A model generated the notes under the pieces. That model had not been told where the DNA came from, ran no database searches, and saw only the letters and a program-made list of their open reading frames with translations. Shown in pieces: positions 21,701-30,071 of a DNA stretch of 30,239 bases. Position 1 is the stretch's first letter; each line of letters starts with the position of its first letter. Origin of the DNA: a virus; IMG/VR virus record IMGVR_UViG_3300013131_005618, positions 1 to 30,239 of that record; one strand, 5' to 3'. The translations under genes were made by a program, and so were the position numbers.

Positions 21701-24700
21701 CGTTTGGTGCGAGTAACGCATCTTTACTAAACTTCACCCCACCTTTAGGCGGTTGTGGTCGTAAATTACTATCCGCCTTTCTCAACGCGCTAGTTGCCAT
21801 GTAAGTTAAATCTTCGGGCGTGAGTTTATTCGCCCATTGCATAAATTTAACTTTTTCTAAGCCTTTCAAATTATTCCCAATCACACGCAACGCATTTCTA
21901 AACCATGCAAGCGCACGTTGAACAACATCTAAATTCGGGTGGTTTTCAACTAAATAAGCTAATACTTCATTTAATATATCATCCTGAGTTATAATTTTAC
22001 TTTTATTATAATTATCAAGATTCGTTTTTTTATGACTAGAATCAGTAAAAACTGCGTTACCTGTGGAAAAATTATTTACATCTCCGAATCGATTATCACT
22101 AGGAGAGGAATTGACTTTAATTTTTCCTGTAGTAAATCTTGCGCTATGAAGTTCAGACACAAGGACAGAACTGGAAGTATCGGAAGTGGCGGATATAGAA
22201 TCATTAGCGTTAATGGAAAGCAAGTTTATGAACACCGCCACATTATGGAGATTCATATCGGGCGAAACCTTACCAGTGACGAGCATATTCATCACATCAA
22301 TAGGAATAAATTGGACAATAGAATTGAAAATCTTGTCATCACTGACGTTGTTTCTCATGCTAGAGAACATTCCACTATCCATAGGGATACTGAGCGCATC
22401 AAATCCCTTCGCTCCAATGGTGCTACTTACAAGGAAATTAGCAAAATCATCGGTTGCACTGAATCTGCCGTTAGAAACATCCTTAAATCTATCGGCTGTT
22501 ATGCTCCTATGTACAGAAGAACTAGATATAGCTTGGATTTCATCAAGGAATGTCTTGATAGTGGACTTTGCAGAAAAGATATTGCTACTAGAATAGGTGT
22601 ATCCGTTGACGCTCTCACCCATTCTAATGCTTGGAAGCTCGCTAATTCCAAATGATTTTAATGCTCTATTAAGAGCTTTTTTTATTTTAGGGTTATTCGA
22701 TTCAATCATTACCTTTGCTTGATTAAGAATCGCTTGATAATCAGCCTTATTTTTTCCAAACTCAAACGCATGAACACCTAATTCGTGAAGCATTAAACCT
22801 TTTAACGCGCTGTCACTGGTGTTTTTGCTGATATTATCTGCGACAAAGTAGGTGGTTTGATCCGCTGGATTGTAGAAAGCTAGGATGTTGCCATCAATCG
22901 AATGCTTAACCGTTTTACCATTGATAATCTCATTGGCTTGTTTGCTATCAACAACCTTAAACTTACCCGTGCTAATCAATCGACCAAACCAACCTTTTCC
23001 GAAAGTGTCTTGCATCACTTTTGCCAATCTACCCGTTAAAGTAACGCGGGTGTGGTTGTCGGTGTTTGGTGTGGTGGATTTGCTCGGTTTGATTTCATCA
23101 TCAACCGTTTTCCCACCATCGAAACGGCTATTTTTATCGATTGCGCTAATATCACCATAAACGCCTTTGATTAAATATCGCGCTTTATCAGAAAGGCGAT
23201 ATTCGTCTTTACCCGCTTTTTCAAACAACAGGCTATGATTGTCTTTTTCATTACCTAAATTAAACAAATCAAATGCTAATTTCATTGGCAATGCTTCTTG
23301 CCACATAAATTTTTCAGACAAATTCTTAAACGCATCAGCCGCATTTTTTTCTGTGCGATTAAAGAAAAATGACGTTAAAAATAATCCTTTGATTTCTTTT
23401 TCAGAAATACCGTCATAAAACTTTTTGTCTTGTTCATAATTCGATATTGCAAGGTTTGTTACATGGTCAAGGCGTTGTTGTGGCGATAGGTCTTTGTATT
23501 TTTTAGACAACAATCTTCGTGCGGCTTGTACTGATTCATTATCAGAATGACCACTTGATTGACGTAAAAGATCTTCATTTCGTGTTGGCTCTTTAATTTC
23601 GCCACGCGCTACTTTTTCTCGATATTCTTTGCGTAATTCTTCACGACGATTAAAAAGCTCGGTGTCTTTTTGAGATTGTGCATCAACATTTTTTTGATGT
23701 GCTGTTTTACCCTTTGCTCGGTTATGGTGTAATGCGGATTCACCAAACCATCTACCTGCGCCATGTTTGTTTAGATAATCTTCTTCGCTGATTGTTTCAG
23801 GCGCATCAATCTTTTTAACTCGTTCACTTTTCTGTGCTTGAATCCTGTCATAAAGCGCGTCATGGTCAATCTCAAATCCACCATCTGCATTTTTCTTTAA
23901 TCCGCCTGTTGAGTTTTGAATATCCGCGCCACTGATTTCAAAATCTTCAATCAAATTACCGAATTTATTAGCAATCAAAAACTGGTCGCGGGTCATATCT
24001 TCGGGATTGCTAGGCAATGTTTTGCCTTCACTATCGAGTGCCGCTTTATAGTTTTTCAGGATTTGTTCTGTAACTTGATCGGCTGAACTTGGCGCATAAT
24101 CAACCGTTGCAACGTGCTTACCATCGACAGTTAAGTTATATGTACCATCTTTGTTTTGGTTATAACCGATACCGCTATCACGCGCCGCATTTGCTAGGCT
24201 TTTTTCAAGTTCTGAACTAGTTAATGTTGGTTGAGCTGGTTCATTTGATTCAACACTAACTTCGGTAGCAGGTTTCGTGTCGGTGGTTGGTGCTTTCTTT
24301 TCTGCTTGTTGTTTATTCCAAGATTCAACCTTTTCTTTATCCGTTGTATAAATCGTGTCAGGCTCTGACATTTTTCTAAGCATGATAGGCTGATTAGTCG
24401 GTAATGATAACTTCTCAAGCACTTGCGGCTTACCCATGTAATCAGCCTCAATATCAAATTTTGTTTTGTATTTTTTGATAACAACGCCGTTATATCTTGA
24501 GCCGCCATTATTTGAGGTTAATCCATTTCTAAGTACCGCAATTTCATCACCTTCTTCAATGTCATCAATCGTAATCGATGGTTTATGAATCACTTGCTTT
24601 ATTGGCGTTGTTGTATCAACTCGCGGTGCTTTTTCTTCTACCGCATCATCATTTTTTTTTGCATCACCATAATACCCCGCATCATTAAGCATCTTTTTGA

Positions 24701-27700
24701 ACTGCTCAATTTTTGGGTTATCGGTAATTCCTGCATCTTCGGCGATTTGGATTGCGAAATCCATGTTGTCGTAGGCAGTTTGTTTTGTTTCTTCTTCATT
24801 TGCATAGCGGTGTTTTGAGCGTTTTAAATCCGCTTCCGCATCCTTAATGTAATTCTCCAACACAATTTTAGAATTGGCTTGTGTCAAAGGTGCTTTGGTT
24901 CGACTTAATTTGCGTGGTGTTTTGTTTTCATAAAGTCCTGTTTGATTTTCAACCATTTCTTTTTCAACACGCGCTTTAAAATCTTCAAGGTGTTCTTTCG
25001 TGTTATGCACACGGAATTTACCGTCACCAATGACATTAAAGAAAACAGGCTCGCCGTAAGTATCAACGATTGAACTGTAATTACGACCTTTGATTTCGTA
25101 GCCTTGCTCTTTTTCTGATTTCGCTTTACTAATCGCGTCATCAATTTGGCTGAGTAAATCCGCTTTAATTTCTGCAAAAGAACGCTTCGAGTTTTTATCG
25201 CCTTTGGTTAATGATTTGTTGATTTCTTTCGCGGTTGCAGGTGTGGCTTTGCCGTTTTCGATGTGGATTGGCTGGGCTGCTTTGAATTTCTCAATTAAAT
25301 GTTTCGCCATTCCTTTAACAGAAGTATCGGCAATATCATCATTTAACGTGTTCAATAAATTATTACTTTGAGAATAGAATCGTTTAAATTCCATTCCTGT
25401 TGTTGCGTTTAAATCTCCTGATTTATATGCTGCATAATTAAAGCCTTGCGCTAATTGTTGTGCTTTGTTATCAAGTCCTAATGACGCACCATTTGAAATA
25501 ATTTGCTGTGCTACTTCGTCTGCGCTGGCGGTTTCATTATTGACGAATCCTGTTGCGATTTCATATTGTAGTTCTGAGATTAAGCCTTTTGAATACTTGT
25601 TATAATACATACGGCGGTTAGAATCCTTTTCGATTTTTGCTTTACGAGCAATTTCTACTGGGTCTGATTCATTTGCCGCTTTTATATCTTGTGCGAATTT
25701 CTTTTTAAGGGCATCCATGTCAGCCCTTTCTTCTTCCGTAATCATGCCTTTTGGCGGCATGATGAAATTGGATTTAGGCTCTTGGCTTGTTGGTTTTTCA
25801 ACCTGTGCCGATTCGGTTTGTGTTGGTTCTTCACTAATTTTTCTTTTTAATGCGTAACCTTCAACACCGTCTTTGATTGTGCTTGCTGGTACAACTTCAT
25901 GTGTTTCTGCGTAACCGTTTTTTGTTGCATAAGTTTTTGCACTCGTGGGGTTACTGAATGTATTGCCATTTTTATCTGTAACGACATTAAAAAGAGGATT
26001 ATCTTTAACCTCATTAAGCCATTCTTTATTTTTTTCGCCTGTTAAATCTATATTTTCACGATGGATACGGTCTTTTGGTTTTCCATCTTTTGTAAATGTG
26101 CGAATAATCGTGTTATTTCCATCTAGTTCAGATTGCTTAACACGATAAGAAACACCATATTGGTCTTTTACAGTAACAAATTGTTCTGGTTGACTTGAGC
26201 TATTCGGAATTTCCGAACTACTCGAATTATTCGATAAGTTCGATTGTGCATTTGACGTATCGATTTCCCCCGCATTTTTCGACATATCACCCGCGATATG
26301 TTTATTTTCTGCGGTTTTTTCGACAGATGATGTAGTAATTCTATCGGCATATTCATCAGCCGCCTTACTTGCTGATTCAATACTGTCATGAATTCCTAAA
26401 TCAAAACTTTGTGCGCCTACGTTTGAACCTTTCTCTAATGGTTGACGTGATGCAATTAAGTTAAATGTGCCATCTTTATTTTCTTTGGTGTTAAATAAAA
26501 TGCCGTCTATTTTTTTGCTAAAAGTACCTTTTACGGTTGTTTCATTGAATCCATTTTTATTTTCGACAGGTTTTACTTCTGCTTTTTTACCTGTCAACGC
26601 TTCATACGTTTGCGCTAACACGCCATCCGAATGCGGCGCATTATCAGGCAACGCTTTAAACTGTGAATAATCCATTGCTTCAATCGGCGCAATCGCATAA
26701 CCACCTTGAACAGGTACAACGTCATGCGCTTCGTTATCGAGTTTTGGATTATTTTTTAACGCTTGCCGTGCTTTGTTTGCATCGGCGAAAGGTTGACCAT
26801 CGGACGGGCGTTTTAATAAGCCTTGAACATTGTCGTAAGAAACTGGAACAGAATTAGATTCATTTTTTACTGGTAAATTTTCTTCATTATTTTTTACTGG
26901 TAAAAAATTATCTGCTTTTTCTTCCTTCTTTTTTGCATCATCTTGTGTTAAGTCATTCGGTTTTAACGCAAACCCGCCATCGACAGGCACAACGCTATAC
27001 GTTTTATTTAACCCTTTTAATGTTCTTTGTGTGTTTGCAATCGCTTCACTCGCAAAAGGCACGCCGCCTTTTTTGGTGATTAGGTCGGATTGTTGGGTAG
27101 GGTTATTTCTTCCTTGCTCAATATCAATTAAATACTGAACTGCCGCGTCACCCGTAAGATGCTTTTTTTCTTCCCAGTCATTACGCTCGCTTGCTTTTTG
27201 TAGTAATGATACATTTTTTTTATCCTTATCCGCTTGCTCTTTTATTGCTGATTGAACTTGCTCTGAAACATCGGGATTAGCAATAAGGATGGATTGCAAT
27301 TTGCTTCTAAGTGCATTTGAAAAATCAGCACCGCGATAATCCTTATTGATTTCTTTTTCAAACTCTTTGTTTGTTGATTCTCTACCATATTGCAGGTAAT
27401 GGTCAGCTAAATTCTGTGCAAGAGAATTGATTAAATCATCTTGTTGTGTCTGCTCAACCGCTGTTTCACCATTCACAACAGTGTTTGTTGCTGGCGTATC
27501 GGACGCAATCGGCGTTACGCTTTCATCCGCCGTATATTCATCACCATTCGCATCAACAAAATAACTGTCATCTTCGTTATCAACGAATGTTACAGGTGTG
27601 CCGTCTGCGAGTTCATGTGTTGGTGAAAAGGTATCATTTGACTGTTGAACGCTCTCAACTCGTGCATCGTTTGTTTGATTGTTTGGAAGATTGGTTTCAT

Positions 27701-29951
27701 TTTGAAATTCATTTTTCTTTCTTGTTTTAAATTCACTATCAACGATATTTGAATCTTGAAAGTCTGTTATTTTTTTATAAGCAACGTCTTTTTCTTGCTG
27801 TGTTTTTGCGTTGTTGTATTGGTCGTAAATCTCATTTTGGTATTCATCGCCGTAATTATTAACAAACCATGCGTTAGCAAGCCCTTTCTTTTTATTGTTT
27901 AGATTGTCCAGCTCAAGTTTTGCTCTTTCATCATTTGGATTTTTACTTAACGCATCTTCATAGACTTTTATTTGGTTGGCATTGTCATAAAGTCCCTGTT
28001 TAAAGTGGTCGTCATCAAATCGTTTATATGATTCGCCTTGCTGTCTATTTATTGATTGTTCATTTTGTTTTTGAACACCCGCGCCATCAAACTGATTTGC
28101 AACGGTTTCGGCGGGTGTGGTTTCTGTTTCGTTGGTTGCTGATACATCAGCGATTTGATTTTGTGTTGATCCGTCATCTTTACTATTGATTTTATTTTGC
28201 GCGTATTCAAACTGCGCTTTGTTTAACTTAAATTCTTTGCCTTTCGCGCTAACCAGTGAGCCGCCTTTTAATGTCGCGCCACCATCAAGCCAGTTATCAA
28301 CTGAATCAAAATTCGGTGTAGATTGCGCTTGTGGTGCATTCGTTTTTTCAGGGACTAACGATTCAACATCCATTTCGTTAGGTTGGTATTCAACGCTGAC
28401 AGGTTTTGCAGGTTTGTTTTTATCAGTTAAATGCAAGTCGATTGCGTCTAAATCGTATTCGTCGGCTTTGGCGTTATTAAAACCCTGTTGCGCTAAGGCT
28501 TCTTCATAAACAGGCAAAATGTCTTGTGGTGGTAAATTCAAGCCTAAAACTTGATTTAGCACTTCGTTACGATTGGCGCGTGTTTTTTGGAATTGCATTG
28601 CGTCAATTTTCGCATTCGTTTCATCCATCAAGCGGCGGTTTTCTTCTTCGACATTTACCGCAGTTGGTGTTTCCCAAGCACCCGCAAGCGGGTTATATGC
28701 GTTTTGGTTGGTATTCCGTTCATCCAAATAACCTTGCAAATCCTGACCTTGTACAGAATTTTGGTTGACAATCGCTTGCGCGTTTTGTTTCTGCGCTTGA
28801 TCTCTAATGTCCGTTGCGTGTTGCCCAACTCTGAAATCAGGTTGTTCCCATGTTCCCGCGAGTGGGTTGTACGCATTTTGATTTTCTGCATATTGGTTAT
28901 CGATTGCTTGTTGAAGTGGCGTAGCTGGGACAGCATTCGGTTTAATCGTTGCTTGCGGTGCTTGCCATTGCGGCTGTTGCTTATTCAAAACAGGATTGAA
29001 ATAATCTTGACGCGCTGGTTTATTCAAAACACCTGCACCCGCGCCCATCAATCCACCAGATAACATACCCATTGCTGTTGCATTACCAACGCCTTCACTT
29101 GGATTTTTACCTAATGCTAAATTTTGTAAGTATTGTTCTTGCGCGGATTGCGGTGCTTCTTCTAATGCGCCTTCAATTGCCGCGCCTTCTACCATTCGAC
29201 GCGCTAAACCTTTGTTCGTTTGCCCAGCCGCGCCACCTGTGAGCATCGTATCAATATCGCTAATGCCTAACTGTCCAGCGAGTTTATTACTTGCGCCACC
29301 GATTGCACCTGTTAATCCGCCCGACAATGCGGCTAAACCTTGGTGTTGTGGCGTAAGTAATCCATCATTTGTTTGTTGGCGGATTTGTTCAGCGGTGCTA
29401 CCTGCTGAGATTACACCTTCACCTACAGCTGCAGCGGCGGCGGGTGAAAGTTTCAATGCGGCACTTGCACCACGACCAATAAGACCACCCGCGCCCATGA
29501 GTGGCAATGATTCAACAACTGACTTACCAATCGTTGAAGGATTTTTCAAAGCCGCTTGAACAGTTGGTACAAACCCTTTTGCTTGTGCGACTTGAGTATC
29601 AGCGTATTGCTGTGCGGGGCTGGTTAAGTTTTCATTGATGAATTGCCGCGCCACTTTTGGTTGAAAACCCATATCCGACAATGCTTTTCCTGCCTTGCCA
29701 CCTGTTGCAATATCCGCCAAACCTACTGCCGCTTCGGGAATACTGATTGCCGCATTTAATCCTGTCGCCGCAATATCACCTAATGTCCCGCCTAATGTTC
29801 TTTCGGGTTGCTGTTGTTCGATATTCGGCAAGCCCACTATTTCAGTTGGTGCATTCGCTACCGATTTCACGGCGCGTTTAGGCGCGAGTGGATTTAAAGC
29901 TAACCCTTGTGGTTGTTGCGATAAAAGATCATTAAGCGTTAATTCAGGCAT
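18780..29951 (-). CDS. Giant polyvalent/internal-virion-type phage protein
   Basis: A 3723-residue multidomain protein. Residues 1-330 are Gly/Ala-rich and amphipathic, as in phage DNA-ejection proteins. About 340-470 is Asn/Gln-rich with two NPLAG[TA]WE repeats. Three degenerate ~40-residue repeats ending GGYAL-type lie between ~960 and 1370. About 2330-2680 is a zincin metallopeptidase domain with HELGVHAFEFG (His2389). About 2757-2920 resembles an ADP-ribosyltransferase-like PolyVal domain (VRTPEFKAWFGDW, VVYHGT, then SATGNNGNFD). About 2940-3723 is a long helical region of virion/LPD type (EYFPRVLRD). Polyvalent proteins of this kind are injected with phage or plasmid DNA and act against the host. 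Residues 2433-2640 are antisense to an HNH gene. Domain names are from memory of motif patterns; the function is inferred. Confidence 0.85.
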   Translation of the reverse strand: MPELTLNDLLSQQPQGLALNPLAPKRAVKSVANAPTEIVGLPNIEQQQPERTLGGTLGDIAATGLNAAISIPEAAVGLADIATGGKAGKALSDMGFQPKVARQFINENLTSPAQQYADTQVAQAKGFVPTVQAALKNPSTIGKSVVESLPLMGAGGLIGRGASAALKLSPAAAAAVGEGVISAGSTAEQIRQQTNDGLLTPQHQGLAALSGGLTGAIGGASNKLAGQLGISDIDTMLTGGAAGQTNKGLARRMVEGAAIEGALEEAPQSAQEQYLQNLALGKNPSEGVGNATAMGMLSGGLMGAGAGVLNKPARQDYFNPVLNKQQPQWQAPQATIKPNAVPATPLQQAIDNQYAENQNAYNPLAGTWEQPDFRVGQHATDIRDQAQKQNAQAIVNQNSVQGQDLQGYLDERNTNQNAYNPLAGAWETPTAVNVEEENRRLMDETNAKIDAMQFQKTRANRNEVLNQVLGLNLPPQDILPVYEEALAQQGFNNAKADEYDLDAIDLHLTDKNKPAKPVSVEYQPNEMDVESLVPEKTNAPQAQSTPNFDSVDNWLDGGATLKGGSLVSAKGKEFKLNKAQFEYAQNKINSKDDGSTQNQIADVSATNETETTPAETVANQFDGAGVQKQNEQSINRQQGESYKRFDDDHFKQGLYDNANQIKVYEDALSKNPNDERAKLELDNLNNKKKGLANAWFVNNYGDEYQNEIYDQYNNAKTQQEKDVAYKKITDFQDSNIVDSEFKTRKKNEFQNETNLPNNQTNDARVESVQQSNDTFSPTHELADGTPVTFVDNEDDSYFVDANGDEYTADESVTPIASDTPATNTVVNGETAVEQTQQDDLINSLAQNLADHYLQYGRESTNKEFEKEINKDYRGADFSNALRSKLQSILIANPDVSEQVQSAIKEQADKDKKNVSLLQKASERNDWEEKKHLTGDAAVQYLIDIEQGRNNPTQQSDLITKKGGVPFASEAIANTQRTLKGLNKTYSVVPVDGGFALKPNDLTQDDAKKKEEKADNFLPVKNNEENLPVKNESNSVPVSYDNVQGLLKRPSDGQPFADANKARQALKNNPKLDNEAHDVVPVQGGYAIAPIEAMDYSQFKALPDNAPHSDGVLAQTYEALTGKKAEVKPVENKNGFNETTVKGTFSKKIDGILFNTKENKDGTFNLIASRQPLEKGSNVGAQSFDLGIHDSIESASKAADEYADRITTSSVEKTAENKHIAGDMSKNAGEIDTSNAQSNLSNNSSSSEIPNSSSQPEQFVTVKDQYGVSYRVKQSELDGNNTIIRTFTKDGKPKDRIHRENIDLTGEKNKEWLNEVKDNPLFNVVTDKNGNTFSNPTSAKTYATKNGYAETHEVVPASTIKDGVEGYALKRKISEEPTQTESAQVEKPTSQEPKSNFIMPPKGMITEEERADMDALKKKFAQDIKAANESDPVEIARKAKIEKDSNRRMYYNKYSKGLISELQYEIATGFVNNETASADEVAQQIISNGASLGLDNKAQQLAQGFNYAAYKSGDLNATTGMEFKRFYSQSNNLLNTLNDDIADTSVKGMAKHLIEKFKAAQPIHIENGKATPATAKEINKSLTKGDKNSKRSFAEIKADLLSQIDDAISKAKSEKEQGYEIKGRNYSSIVDTYGEPVFFNVIGDGKFRVHNTKEHLEDFKARVEKEMVENQTGLYENKTPRKLSRTKAPLTQANSKIVLENYIKDAEADLKRSKHRYANEEETKQTAYDNMDFAIQIAEDAGITDNPKIEQFKKMLNDAGYYGDAKKNDDAVEEKAPRVDTTTPIKQVIHKPSITIDDIEEGDEIAVLRNGLTSNNGGSRYNGVVIKKYKTKFDIEADYMGKPQVLEKLSLPTNQPIMLRKMSEPDTIYTTDKEKVESWNKQQAEKKAPTTDTKPATEVSVESNEPAQPTLTSSELEKSLANAARDSGIGYNQNKDGTYNLTVDGKHVATVDYAPSSADQVTEQILKNYKAALDSEGKTLPSNPEDMTRDQFLIANKFGNLIEDFEISGADIQNSTGGLKKNADGGFEIDHDALYDRIQAQKSERVKKIDAPETISEEDYLNKHGAGRWFGESALHHNRAKGKTAHQKNVDAQSQKDTELFNRREELRKEYREKVARGEIKEPTRNEDLLRQSSGHSDNESVQAARRLLSKKYKDLSPQQRLDHVTNLAISNYEQDKKFYDGISEKEIKGLFLTSFFFNRTEKNAADAFKNLSEKFMWQEALPMKLAFDLFNLGNEKDNHSLLFEKAGKDEYRLSDKARYLIKGVYGDISAIDKNSRFDGGKTVDDEIKPSKSTTPNTDNHTRVTLTGRLAKVMQDTFGKGWFGRLISTGKFKVVDSKQANEIINGKTVKHSIDGNILAFYNPADQTTYFVADNISKNTSDSALKGLMLHELGVHAFEFGKNKADYQAILNQAKVMIESNNPKIKKALNRALKSFGISELPSIRMGESVNGYTYSSSNIFSAKSTIKTFLDEIQAISSSSVHRSITADRFKDVSNGRFSATDDFANFLVSSTIGAKGFDALSIPMDSGMFSSMRNNVSDDKIFNSIVQFIPIDVMNMLVTGKVSPDMNLHNVAVFINLLSINANDSISATSDTSSSVLVSELHSARFTTGKIKVNSSPSDNRFGDVNNFSTGNAVFTDSSHKKTNLDNYNKSKIITQDDILNEVLAYLVENHPNLDVVQRALAWFRNALRVIGNNLKGLEKVKFMQWANKLTPEDLTYMATSALRKADSNLRPQPPKGGVKFSKDALLAPNGKPSNLNAMQHAQVRTPEFKAWFGDWENDPQNASKVVDENGEPLVVYHGTDADFSEFMKKDAKHGRLGGDGYYFAYDSNISSGYAKKTNGVLMPVFLNLKDPFYGNPFKLEEPRKSMVLDGEGDFDNVLKNAGFDSKIDKDVGILIAFESNQIKSATGNNGNFDAKNNDIRYSKTVTFEDTQGKVTQDDYDKSREIQKNKWTHFKDTSKRFANEFTHGAGNFLSGARTRLENISPKLGAKYIQLERNIVTHEAKAIKAVQPFLAKARTMTKNDQADFDYAMKNADSDKINQLVDKYAMRDEYNATRATLDKLREDAIDTGLAIGKIEEYFPRVLRDAKGLLNAMGKGDAFPVFTRRIREYAQELGVNYSQLSDDLKAELINSMIENNYNGMGGLSVTKERKFEKIPPELNQFYLDSSAAMMQHIHQMVKHIEYRRFLGHVPEKVGSIRRELGKTQAEIVNLNHQIKVSDDEQTTADLKKQRNELIGTEKQLSAYLGKYLLQRDYKENIATYIIKAIADGEISHSQEHDVHEILSARLHEHGATGVWAAYKNLSLIDTMGSPISAITQIGDFAWALYEGGGLFSAGGYKAIGKALRGQAAFDRTDYGLERIAQEFTESDTFAKAVDKTFGIVGIKAITGKAADSLLNAISDKLTKQAKANHPDLMKKLETYFDKDAPQVLSDLKKGVINDNTRLMIYSRYLDFAPVAMSELPIKYQTAGNGRLFYTLKTYTLKLFDVYRREAAREIFSGDKQRAMQGMKNLVSIMALLMLTGAGGDALKDWLLGRKTDFDDRIIDNLWKLAGLSKFITWQVRREGIGTAALKQMLPPFAFMNALGNDVIHATDINRHPKNEMWVNGLDVTNSIPVVGKIYYWQVGRGTQKRKEIYDIRFNKEKQKLSDVNDEFEQLEGEDKAAFLKKHRTELERFHYANRVQARLNKLKSVINKQRTLPKTKERESTIEKIEQMRETVIANFMQ
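22005..22012 (+). promoter_or_regulatory. Possible -10 element for the nested HNH gene
   Basis: A perfect TATAAT (22007-22012) lies 20 bases before the HNH start. The -35 region (about 21984) is poor, so promoter activity is uncertain. It overlaps giant-gene codons for YNKSK. Confidence 0.35.
22032..22655 (+). CDS. HNH homing endonuclease nested antisense in the giant gene
   Basis: A 207-residue free-standing HNH endonuclease. Zinc-type Cys pairs lie at C8/C11 and C33/C37. The HNH core is at 66-101: EHRHIMEIHIGR, then EHIHHINRNK, then DNRIENL (His-Asn-His type as in phage homing enzymes). Two helix-turn-helix units follow, at ~122-153 (ATYKEISKIIGCTESAVRNIL) and ~168-200 (CRKDIATRIGVSVDAL), for DNA site recognition. 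It lies entirely inside the minus-strand giant gene, codon opposite codon, and contains no TTA, CTA or TCA codon, so the giant frame stays open. No good Shine-Dalgarno site is seen. It is probably a mobile gene that cuts alleles lacking it. Confidence 0.9.
   Translation: MTRISKNCVTCGKIIYISESIITRRGIDFNFSCSKSCAMKFRHKDRTGSIGSGGYRIISVNGKQVYEHRHIMEIHIGRNLTSDEHIHHINRNKLDNRIENLVITDVVSHAREHSTIHRDTERIKSLRSNGATYKEISKIIGCTESAVRNILKSIGCYAPMYRRTRYSLDFIKECLDSGLCRKDIATRIGVSVDALTHSNAWKLANSK
25840..27070 (-). repeat. Degenerate repeats in the giant protein
   Basis: Three in-frame units share a G-x-[PT]-F start, an Ala/Leu helix and an end like VVPVxGGYAL: near 26955-27070 (GVPFASEAI...VVPVDGGFAL), near 26690-26805 (GQPFADANK...VVPVQGGYAI) and near 25840-25970 (GNTFSNPTS...VVPAS...GYAL). 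They are probably a repeated small domain of polyvalent proteins. Confidence 0.6.
28660..28890 (-). repeat. NPLAG[TA]WE tandem-type repeat in the giant protein
   Basis: QNAYNPLAGTWEQP and QNAYNPLAGAWETP occur about 60 residues apart in an Asn/Gln-rich linker. The DNA has diverged at synonymous sites, so the duplication is old or the peptide is under selection. Confidence 0.65.
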
Positions 29952-29986
29952 TATTAGGATTCCAAAGATGGTTTTAATTGCCTTGA

Positions 29987-29992
29987 ATTATA
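29987..29992 (-). promoter_or_regulatory. Predicted -10 of the giant-gene promoter
   Basis: On the minus strand TATAAT (29987-29992), 36 bases before the giant-gene start, has a weak -35. It lies in the 120-base gap between the giant gene and the divergent AlpA-like gene. Confidence 0.45.
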
Positions 29993-30071
29993 CAAATGAT
30001 TAAAGAAAATATACAGAATTTAAAAAATTAGGTTAGAATTTGCCAACTTAATTTTTACAGGTGTCAAACCA

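Noticed and set aside
22186-22596. Second plus-strand frame inside the HNH gene
   Set aside because: It lies in another frame of the HNH gene and shows no motif; a shadow frame.
22000-22680. Group I intron or intein carrying the HNH gene
   Set aside because: The giant frame is open throughout, the insert is about the size of the HNH gene alone, and there is no Cys/Ser start or His-Asn end in the giant-protein frame.
28655-29063. Overlapping 80-158 codon frames on both strands in the N-terminal giant-gene region
   Set aside because: They follow from the codon bias and repeats of the giant gene and show no family features or ribosome sites.
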